A DNA stretch of 64,000 bases from Aspergillus flavus (taxonomy: Eukaryota > Ascomycota > Eurotiomycetes > Eurotiales > Aspergillaceae): the NCBI RefSeq assembly GCF_009017415.1, contig NC_092409.1, positions 6,014,001 through 6,078,000 of the forward strand. The letters run 5' to 3'. Below are positions 56,467 through 64,000 of the stretch, piece by piece. Every line of letters starts with the position of its first letter. Position 1 is the first letter of the stretch. The notes beneath the pieces are model-generated. The model was not told where the DNA came from and made no database searches. It saw only the letters and a list, made by a program, of their open reading frames with translations. The position numbers were made by a program, and so were the translations under genes.

Positions 56467-58701
56467 ATGGCGAAACGCGCAATAAGCCCTGACCCCGCGT
56501 CCGCAGAACGTCGCATCAAGCCTGTATCCACCGAAAAGAGGCCATTCAGGATCATCAACCTCAGTGAAGGCGACCTAGTACACCAAACTTGTGTTGCGGT
56601 CCATGGTGAGTGCCCGGAGGTTGACGATGCCGCGGATACCGTCTTTGTGTCTGTCTCGTCTTCCAACATGTTCAACCAGGAGCCGCAGACAGTCAACCAC
56701 TGGCCGTTGCACAAAGGCCAATGGAAAGCGCTCGTGATGCTAGCACCGGGCACCAATACACTCATCTTCAAATTGCATCACGCTCGGGGATTCTCAGCTT
56801 CCCTGCAGATTAACGTTAATTATATTCCCTTGCTACAGCTGCCTCCTCTCCATCTCGCGGTGCTTGTTGCAAAGGATTCACCGCTGCTCATCGATTGCCC
56901 ACCAGCCAAATATGGGGGTATCTCAACTGCACACAGTACCATTGACGCAGCTATTTCTAAGCTCCGAATGTCAGCGTATATGTGGCAAGCTCTTACAGCA
57001 GAGGACTTTCGCGAAAAGGGATTGGGGAGACGCTCATTTCGCCTGGAGGAGGAATGGTCCACCAATACAACCGTGCAAGCGGGGCATCAAGCAACCACTG
57101 GTACCAGGAGCCGTATGGGATCTGTTGCAAAGGTCCACATTATCCGGTCGGATAAGACTGTCGCAGAGCTCAGAGACGCCGATGTTGCCCAGCAGAATCC
57201 TCGAGGTCGAGATCGGGACGCCTTGCACAGATATTTCGAGGCGGCTCTCGTTAAGTCCGGGCCCCCTTTCGAGTCAAGCTGCCGTCCAGTGGTTGCCGGT
57301 TTGATTCTGGATACGCATTACTCCAACGAGCAATCCATGATCATGGGGCATGCTGCATTGGGTTGTCATAAGCCCGATGGCATCTCCTTGGGCATATTTG
57401 GCAGTCATCTCACCTACTCTTGGCCGCGTTTCCTAGAGGAAGTCCCTGCCTGTCTCACGGATATGACGCCCACGGGTGACACCGTCGGTAATGATAACGG
57501 TGAATGCGACACCATGCGCGGCGCGTGTTTTGTCGGCCAAGGAGCCTTTCTGCACGAGGTGGGCCATGCCTTCGGCGCCGGACATACTACAGGGATCATG
57601 GCGAGAGGGTACAGCAAAGCCTGGGCGATGAACTTTGTCACACATGAAACAAATGGTACGGCAGAGAACGAGGCTAAGTGGGATCTGCAAGATGCGCTGA
57701 AGTTCAAATCGTTGCCTCACTTTGCACTCCCTGGTGACAAGCCTGTGTCGAATGACACTCGGCTTGCCCACGTCAGAATTGAGGTTGACTTCGGCTTGGA
57801 TAACCTAGATACCATGAGCATGGAAGCGGAATACCCGGAGGGGCTCAATGTGTCTTGTACAGCAGGCCTGGCGCAAGTGAGCATTGAGAATGGGGTAAAC
57901 CCACCTATAATCCATGACTTTATAAATGCTGTCACTCGAAAGGGCGCTGGCACCAGACTTTCCATCGACGATGTTTGTGCAAAGTTTGATCAAACACAAC
58001 CGCTGAAAGTTACCGCTCTGGGCATGAATGGTAAGGTGAGCGTCGTCAAGGACTTCTGGGCGATGCTCAAGGAAAGGCCCTACATCATCATCCCGGGTAG
58101 TAATGTCATTCTTCGCAAACAATCCGTTCGGTCTGAAGACCTAGATTCAAATGATCATGACCAGGAGTTTATTAAGTGGGCTATGCTCCTTCACCGCCGC
58201 GGTCGAGATGGCCAACTGCATCGTGCGACGTCGATCGACCTTCGGGTCGGATGTACCATGGATGGAGCAATCGTCTACTATGCCGATGGGCAGCAAGCGA
58301 ATTGCGGTCCTGGACATCCTCATCGATTTGGCGGACACGCATCCCAAAGACATGACATCCCCGTTGAGGAGACCATCACCAAAGTCAGGGTTTGCAAAGA
58401 TGACCACGGATGGAGGAGTTTGGCAGGTATCTGCATGACCCTGAGTAATGGAGATGAGTGGGGACATCTCAACCACAATGACCTTGACCATGACAGCGAC
58501 AGTGACAGTGACAATGGAAATGGTGAGGACGGTAAATCCGTCGTCACTCTCGAGCCAGCTGAGGATGAGGTTATTGTCGGCTTCTACGGACAGAGTCACC
58601 CGATGAGTGGATACACATTTGAGTTCGGAATTTTGACGACTCCTCGAGGAGTTGACCTGCCAGGGAATGTTTATGACTTACCTGAATTTAGGAATAATTG
58701 A
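56467..58701 (+). CDS. Zincin metallopeptidase (Metallopep/YIL108W-like) with jacalin-like C-terminus
   Basis: Single exon, 744 residues, ATG in good context (GTCACCATGG). The active site is HEVGHAFGAGHTTGIM with H363, E364, H367 and H373, the HExxHxxGxxH zincin signature. N-terminal blocks such as FRIINLSEGDLVHQTCVAVH and YGGISTAHSTIDAAISKLR match the yeast YIL108W-type putative peptidases as I remember them, which also end in a jacalin-like lectin domain. Here that end starts near residue 570 (IDLRVGCTMDGAIVYYADG) and includes EDEVIVGFYGQSHPMSGYTF. An Asp/Ser-rich loop is inserted in it. There is no signal peptide, so it is probably cytosolic. Biological substrates of the family are unknown. 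Confidence 0.88.
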   Translation: MAKRAISPDPASAERRIKPVSTEKRPFRIINLSEGDLVHQTCVAVHGECPEVDDAADTVFVSVSSSNMFNQEPQTVNHWPLHKGQWKALVMLAPGTNTLIFKLHHARGFSASLQINVNYIPLLQLPPLHLAVLVAKDSPLLIDCPPAKYGGISTAHSTIDAAISKLRMSAYMWQALTAEDFREKGLGRRSFRLEEEWSTNTTVQAGHQATTGTRSRMGSVAKVHIIRSDKTVAELRDADVAQQNPRGRDRDALHRYFEAALVKSGPPFESSCRPVVAGLILDTHYSNEQSMIMGHAALGCHKPDGISLGIFGSHLTYSWPRFLEEVPACLTDMTPTGDTVGNDNGECDTMRGACFVGQGAFLHEVGHAFGAGHTTGIMARGYSKAWAMNFVTHETNGTAENEAKWDLQDALKFKSLPHFALPGDKPVSNDTRLAHVRIEVDFGLDNLDTMSMEAEYPEGLNVSCTAGLAQVSIENGVNPPIIHDFINAVTRKGAGTRLSIDDVCAKFDQTQPLKVTALGMNGKVSVVKDFWAMLKERPYIIIPGSNVILRKQSVRSEDLDSNDHDQEFIKWAMLLHRRGRDGQLHRATSIDLRVGCTMDGAIVYYADGQQANCGPGHPHRFGGHASQRHDIPVEETITKVRVCKDDHGWRSLAGICMTLSNGDEWGHLNHNDLDHDSDSDSDNGNGEDGKSVVTLEPAEDEVIVGFYGQSHPMSGYTFEFGILTTPRGVDLPGNVYDLPEFRNN

Positions 58702-59155
58702 TGGAAGGTGATCATGGTGACATATCTTACTCGGTTCATGAATAAGATCATCAGAGATGGAGTGGTGGGAACTCACATGTAGAGGATGCCTACTGGAAAT
58801 CTGACTTACTGCATCAGGGATAATATCATGTACATTAATGACAAGAAGGACGTCTCTAGCCAATAAAGAATAGCTCCACGTCGGCAATCGTGATGTCTCA
58901 GGAACGGAATTGGTATAGACTATACAGTAAACCTAACAACATGATGGGAGGACTCCAGTCACTGCCATGCTATACTGTCTACGATTTGAAGTCTAGCGCG
59001 CAGAAAAGCGGTGGCCTGGGTGACTCTCTTGTCCAGATCGCGCGCCTCGCTGTCGAGCACCGAGCACCCGTTAGAGTCGCTCAAAGCCGGGTCAAGGAGA
59101 GCAGCGCAGCCATCGTGTTGAGTATATAATCCACCTTAGAGTCCGAGGACCCCGT
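58702..59155. other. Intergenic
   Basis: About 450 bp downstream of the metallopeptidase. A 79-codon plus-strand frame lacks any supporting feature. No gene called. Confidence 0.45.
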
Positions 59156-59803
59156 CTACCCACCGTCGGACGACTGAGTCGTCGGAAGATGGTTTAACGA
59201 TGATGGGATGAGCCATTCAGAAGGGGAACCGTCTGCCAGCTTGCGCATCATGGCCACCCAGGCAGTATCATACGTGGCATGAAACCGTACCCAATCCATT
59301 GGGGTGGCTGTAACCGTCGGCCAGCCTCTGTAACATTGAAACTTAGACTCTACATTATTGACAGGGTAGCCCTTTCTTCCACTTATCCCAACTGTTTTGT
59401 TTTGTCTCCTCTTCTTTCTACGCTCCGCGCGGGGTGTGTCCCCCTCCCCTTGCCCACAAACAAACACCAAAAGAGACAACAAAGTAAGAAGAACATCCGT
59501 ACGAGGAAGGTAAGCCACCTCCGCCGATGGCTTTGCCAGTTCGGTAATGGCATCCGTCAACGTGCCTTCGGAGGGGGATACCGCGAGTTGTTCCTGCTGT
59601 TGTTGATCCCTGGGTCCTTTGAGTTGTTGAGACTCCGGACCAAGGTTTAGAGCTGATGGAAATTGTCCAGTCGGACATGGTGAAATAAAAATAGGATTGC
59701 GGGGTGACTGGAGCAGATAGAGGCCAAAAGGGGTTCCATAGTGTAGAAGAGGAGCGCCGGGGCGATGGAATCTGCAGTAGTTGACACCTGCGTTAGGAAG
59801 CAT
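59156..59803 (-). CDS. Uncertain coding region, probably spliced
   Basis: A 215-codon open frame on the minus strand. Two parts look genuinely coding: SPSEGTLTDAITELAKPSAE, preceded by a Gln-rich stretch, and the 3' end RGWPTVTATPMDWVRFHATY with AWVAMMRKLADGSPSEWL. The middle (around 59340-59500) looks like intron or noise: Arg/Lys-rich with TTACAG just before the last block. I could not find a phase-correct join. It may be a short fungal protein of unknown function or a decayed gene. Confidence 0.35.
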   Translation of the reverse strand: MLPNAGVNYCRFHRPGAPLLHYGTPFGLYLLQSPRNPIFISPCPTGQFPSALNLGPESQQLKGPRDQQQQEQLAVSPSEGTLTDAITELAKPSAEVAYLPRTDVLLTLLSLLVFVCGQGEGDTPRAERRKKRRQNKTVGISGRKGYPVNNVESKFQCYRGWPTVTATPMDWVRFHATYDTAWVAMMRKLADGSPSEWLIPSSLNHLPTTQSSDGG

Positions 59804-59959
59804 TTTGGTGGTGGTTTAGGGTTGATAAGCCTACACGAATCTGGCTTGTCACCTTGAATGTACGCAATCTTCGAGATCCCCATCAAACTGGCGCTATCCT
59901 GGAATTTTAGCCCGGGTTACACGAGAATAAAAGGATAATCGGAGCTGAACTTACACAAA

Positions 59960-60240
59960 TCCAATAAAGGATATGCCCACGGCCAGTCTCTTGCGGGCGA
60001 CGAGATGCAGATTCCAGATGATCCGCTGTGGGAGGCAGGGGATCAGTACGTCGTGGATAGCATTCATGAAACCGGCGTAGTAGTGGAGTTCAAGACTTGA
60101 GTTGCAGTGGAAACTGCTGTACCACTTCAATCTGCAGGCAGAGGGGCGGCTCGGGCGATGGGAGGATCAAGAGACGTATGCAGTCTGGGTGAAGACGCCG
60201 CCACCGGTGAGGTTGCGGGTGATGGAGGGTGTCAATTGAA
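59960..60240 (+). pseudogene. Decayed coding fragment
   Basis: The plus-strand frame GYAHGQSLAGDEMQIPDDPL continues to DSIHETGVVVEFKT and stops at TGA near 60099. A second frame, one base on, then reads ELQWKLLYHFNLQAEGRLGR and WEDQETYAVWVKTPPPVR to a TGA near 60238. The two halves read like one protein broken by a small indel at about 60100. No upstream exon with a start was found. Family not recognised. Confidence 0.4.
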
Positions 60241-60748
60241 CTTTGTTCGGGATCCTTTCGCGTTTTTAGGACCTGGGGAGATCTGAATGACTGGTAATAA
60301 TAGTAACAACTAGCTACAAGAGATATTACCTAGAGCGTAGATTCTGCATTCAGGTTCTATCTTACTCCATTCCTATAAATAAGGGGTTTTATGGGTATCA
60401 GGAAACTCGAAAAGATATGATAGAGGGATCACTTGGCCTCCACTGATTCCTATGATTATCCAAGCTACAGGCAGAATTATGTTTGTTTTATACGCTGGAA
60501 GGTTGAATCATCAACAGAGAAGTATATAAAGCAAATCTAAGAGCCAGTTATATATAGAAACAAATACTAATAGAGCCCTGCTCACAACCGGGCAGTGGAG
60601 CGCAAGTTGCATAGTGCCGGGGTCTAGGGTCATAACCTAATCCAAAGCTGGGCCGGGGCAAATAACCCGCACAAGTCATGTCACACATAATTGCTGAGCA
60701 CAATGCTATACATAGCGGACAGCCATATTTAGTCAAGAGTCTTACTTT
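60241..60748. other. Intergenic
   Basis: About 500 bp, AT-rich, no gene. Confidence 0.5.
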
Positions 60749-61606
60749 TTAACCCCGGCGGCTCTCTAGGTATGGAGCGACTGTGGGCCGGGCTTCGAAA
60801 GCTGCTTTGAACTTGACGAGTGGCTCCGGTAGCGAAGCCTTAAAAAAATTCCCCACAAGTAAGTGACGCGTGCAGATAAAGCAAGTCCAAAGCGGAACTT
60901 ACAGGTAAGGTTCCAGTCTGCGAGTCGTTATCGATAGACTGGTAGACGAGAAAATCTGTATAAGTGATCCTCTCACCCAGAAGATAAGGGCCCTCCTGCT
61001 GAGCATAGAATCTGGCTAGTACATTATAATAGTTCGGAACAACTTCGTTCCTAAACTTGTCTGTGACGTTGCCAAGGTTGTTTACCCATTGAATCTAATA
61101 TATGCATTAGTTAGAAGGCAAGTCTTTCCTTCGGTGCGTAAACATATTCATGATGGCACGCGTACCCGCCAGTCATTATACACATCGGCAACCGCATCCA
61201 GGAAATACTTCTCGAGGCTCGTATTTCCGTCGTATTCGCCCAGCTCTCTGGCTAGGTACCTCAGAATTGCCAGATGCTGTCAAATTGTCAGCTCGATTCA
61301 AATTGTATACGCCGCTGAATTACCTGTGTTAGGATTTTCCCTTCATACTCTAGTACCGGTACGTGGCCAGTTACCGATAATCCTTTTTCCTTGAGTACTG
61401 CGCTGGCTGCTGGCCAAGTATCGTCATACGGATATCGGACATCATTGAACTCGACTCCGGCATCTTTCAAGAATAGTCTAAGTGAGCACTTGTAAGCGAG
61501 CACTTCTTTCCTTTCAGCACGGTCGCTCATACCGGATAACCTCCCCACGGCCCAGGCTACCGATATCGAGGTAATGGAGCGTAGGTTTGGTCGACGGCAG
61601 CTGCAT
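60749..61606 (-). CDS. Glutathione S-transferase-like protein
   Basis: Five exons, 61606-61533, 61477-61324, 61276-61166, 61094-60903 and 60838-60749, close exactly to 206 residues; all introns are GT-AG, 47-71 nt. The N-terminal thioredoxin-like domain reads LHYLDIGSLGRGEVIRLFLK (joined across intron 1) and GHVPVLEYEGKILTQ, with the cis-proline VPV that contacts glutathione and a Glu-Gly/His-type SNAIL-like turn following (HLAILRYLARELGEY). The helical C-terminal domain includes EGPYLLGERITYTDFLVYQS and ends APYLESRRG. Cytosolic conjugation or isomerisation of electrophiles with glutathione is expected; the sub-class is not resolved. Confidence 0.88.
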
Positions 61607-63274
61607 TTCTCTTTCTGTCTTCAGATGTTTCTAACTAATTCCTTGCTATCAATATGAAGTAATCCCTGCGAGTGACTTTAGCTTGTGGGGCGCGTTAAGT
61701 ATAAAAACAAAAGAAAGAGAGAAAGGAAAGGTGGCATTTCTGCGCAATGCGGGGTATAAAATGTCCATCGTCTCACGTCATGGTGGGATATTATTAATGG
61801 GATCCCTCTCTAAACCTTTCTAGGAAACAGAGATAGTGCCCGTTATAGTGACTTAATAATCACCTTGGTAAGTTCCAGGCTCTAAACCACTACGATCAGA
61901 GGCTAGCGCTAGTTAACCGGCCCACAATTATACAAATATAACCATGATTTTGATGTGTAGGGGGGATGATTAGTAGGTGAACCTAGAGCCAAATAAAAAT
62001 AATACCTTCCCCCATTAGACCATGTTATGTACATATCGGATAAATTAGGCCTTGATACTAAAAGCGTTGTGTTTGATCTAGAATCAATCCTAATTGTCAT
62101 AATGAGCTTCTACTTGAAGACTAGACTGAAGGATATTCGGAGCAGCTCTAAAGAGTAACTACAATATACGATGTTGTGGATGACGTTCGGGTCGTATGCT
62201 TTGCCCGTCAGGCAGCGGCCTCGATAGTACTGAATTGGTGTAAATCTAGCTGATGGAAGTGCGGTCAGTCCTGGTGCCTGGAATATTTATATCGTTCTGA
62301 CTACGCAAATAGTATTGCTTGGCTTAAGATTTCATAAGAGAATCAAAAGGAGGTATATGATCTATATAATCTTGTTATCTTGACCGTCCAGTGAGTCAGA
62401 TATTTCATTCTATTTCGTTGTAGTGGGAGGTCCTTGTAGAATATCCTTTCCTGGGCCTTTTGGCTAAAGGATTCTGGTGATCAGCACCGAGAACATTTGA
62501 CGGACTTAAAGCCGATCTGCAGACAAGAGGTGTCCGAAACCAGTATCCATTCTGTCCGTTTCCGGAGACCCTTGGTCTTCCAACTGTACAGTTAGTTCAC
62601 CTAACAGTGAACACTCAAAACTGTCATCGAACATCCGGATACAGTAGTGGCGTATTTTATTCCAAAACTTGTTAATTGAAGGTTTTATTATCTTGTGCTG
62701 CACAGAAGGTGGTTAAGGTCATGACATAGTCTGCAACACTTTTTTTGGTCGAAACAGAGAGAACAGAGATGGCCGCAAGTGTGTGGATACGAGAATAGCA
62801 AGACATTAAGAGTCTATCAAACTGCACAATACATAAAGGCAAACCATAAAAACAAGTTATTGAACAAATCAACTTCCCGAAAAGGCGAACACAGCGAGCT
62901 ATCCATCAAGCACCTGCAGATGGGCTTGGATACCTTCTCCCAGCCACGGCGCCGCTTATAACCCATAACACAAGTATAGCCTGACACCAGGGGCGGGATC
63001 GAGACCATCCAATGCCATCATTTGAAAGGCATCATATATATAACCATGACACAAGCATGAGGCCGTCATCGTACCACCACGGTAGGTATGTATGTCGACT
63101 TCGAAACTGAACTAGGATCAAGTTCCCACGCCAGTCCTTAACCAGTGAGAGCTGCCAGAGACATATGCTTCAACACGCAAGGACGCGTAAAGGTACTGGA
63201 GGACCCCTTTTCCAAACCCACATGACTTTCCATGTTTGTCGGTGGAGCATCAGGCGGATGTGTGTGGCCATTCG
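61607..63274. other. Gene-poor interval
   Basis: 1.67 kb, AT-rich, upstream of the GST gene. No supported gene; short frames only. Confidence 0.5.
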
Positions 63275-63481
63275 TCAAGCTTCTTGTCGACCTGAAGCAA
63301 AGGCAAATCAAGTATCAGTATGAGTAATTTGAAGAACCTCGGATTTCATACCACCAAAAGGAAGGAGGCCTCTCAACCGGTTTATCAGGTCGATCAAATT
63401 CAAAACACACTCCGAGACGCGGTTGACAAGATCGACAAGCTCAGATAATCTATCGAAGGTATTTCTAGTCAGAGAATCCAT
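63275..63481 (-). CDS. Possible 48-residue amphipathic peptide gene
   Basis: Two exons on the minus strand, 63481-63352 and 63291-63275, with a 60-nt intron (GTATGA, branch ATACTGATAC, TTCAG), giving 48 residues. Most of the chain is one amphipathic helix with Leu/Val/Ile at heptad-like spacing (RLSELVDLVNRVSECVLNLI, then RLRGLLPFGG) and a short hydrophilic end. There is no signal peptide. It could also be the 3' part of a longer gene whose 5' exons lie at 63.7-63.95 kb on the same strand, since a TAG acceptor-like site precedes the ATG. No family recognised. Confidence 0.4.
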
Positions 63482-63712
63482 AATCACGGCGATTCTCTAG
63501 CAAAGGAATAGTCAATATTTGAAAGGTAGAATAAGGTGGAGGTGATGGATAGAACTAGTCCGCGGCAAAGGCTGGTTATATACGTCTCGCCAGGCGTAAC
63601 GGTGTCCTTGGTTATTGTAACTCACTGTCCTGATGACTTATTCCACTAGATATGATTTGGAATAGTGCGTTGAAGGTAGGTACTTAGTGCTCCTACCTGT
63701 TTTGGAAATGGT

Positions 63713-63942
63713 TGCTTAAGGGGAGCTTGTGTGAAATTGATGCAAGCTCCCATTAAGAGGCTGTAGGCTTCCACAATGCTTAGGAGATGCAAAATCCCGG
63801 AAAAGATAGCCGCGAGGTCACCGTATTCTGGGTCATCCATAGGGGCAGCGGCAACCGACTGCCTAGGAGATTTGCCCGGATCAATATCGAATTCCAGAAG
63901 TCGGTGTGCATCCGTGCGAAATAGAAATGTGAATTGTAGCAA
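63713..63942 (-). CDS. Partial or uncertain coding exon at window edge
   Basis: A minus-strand frame is open from about 63942. It has an internal ATG at 63840 (MDDPEYGDLAAIFSGILHLL) and ends in a good donor, PKQ|GTAGGAGC. The stretch is helical and hydrophobic (SIVEAYSLLMGACINF). It may be the first exon of a gene that includes the 48-residue frame downstream, or it may start outside the window. No family recognised. Confidence 0.3.
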
Positions 63943-64000
63943 AATACCGGTCTAGCTCCACACCCTTCAACACATCATGGACGAATAGAAGACGGTGCCG

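Noticed and set aside
59418..59678. 86-codon minus-strand frame with Gly/Thr-rich composition
   Set aside because: Overlaps another frame with better composition; neither is certain, so only one uncertain call was kept.
1..64000. tRNA, rRNA, CRISPR arrays, bacterial operons
   Set aside because: No tRNA B-box-like arms, rRNA blocks or regular repeat-spacer arrays were found by eye, and the gene structure is eukaryotic.

Overview
The window looks like nuclear DNA of a filamentous ascomycete, most likely an Aspergillus/Penicillium-type Eurotiomycete. Genes are compact and on both strands. Introns are 44-86 nt with GT-AG ends and branch sites close to CTAAC or CTGAC. The gene families are typically fungal: Zn2Cys6 regulator, ACS-type MFS carrier, fungal BTB protein, F-box/ankyrin protein, GPI-anchored secreted proteins and a CDH-type cytochrome domain. 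I found no rRNA, tRNA, CRISPR or bacterial operon. Exons were joined by hand from splice signals and reading frame, and most models close exactly in frame.

Layout. 0.3-4.0 kb: an amino acid permease divergent from an FAD-dependent amino acid/amine oxidase, probably an uptake-plus-oxidation pair. 4.4-4.8 kb: a 63-residue secreted cysteine-rich protein in three exons. 5.8-12.5 kb: an ACS-family MFS transporter with a 6-nt microexon, a Zn2Cys6 regulator and a DapA-type aldolase, a possible small catabolic neighbourhood. 13.2-20 kb: a GRDP-like protein, a BTB protein with an in-frame TGA, an NYN-OST-HTH putative ribonuclease and a DUF4396 protein. 21.8-24.8 kb: a GPI-anchored cysteine-rich protein, then relics of TPR and WD40 repeats and a small protein with a 96-nt internal duplication.

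25.3-29.5 kb: a divergent pair, a 400-residue coiled-coil protein and a 633-residue atypical Hsp70 ATPase, the best candidate here for an undescribed two-gene system. 31-38 kb: a small putative membrane protein, a receptor-like single-pass protein with CC motifs, a 129-bp MITE-like element, a frameshifted F-box/ankyrin gene and a GPI-anchored Ser/Thr/Ala-rich protein. 39-47 kb: a PRISE-type SDR, a conserved fungal hypothetical protein, a broken VOC gene, a secreted AA8 cytochrome-domain protein and a DUF7726-like protein with a shifted frame.

48.4-64 kb: a secreted peptidoglycan amidase (PGRP fold) with a C-terminal LysM, a second receptor-like protein, a divergent MDR reductase and CocE-type hydrolase (the latter with a probable GC-AG intron), a large zincin metallopeptidase with a jacalin-like end, weak or decayed coding stretches, a five-exon glutathione S-transferase and a possible 48-residue amphipathic peptide gene.

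Overall this is an accessory region. Surface, secreted and defence-type genes alternate with AT-rich spacers and with several genes that each carry one frameshift or stop. Those breaks may be real decay or residual assembly errors; raw reads would decide.
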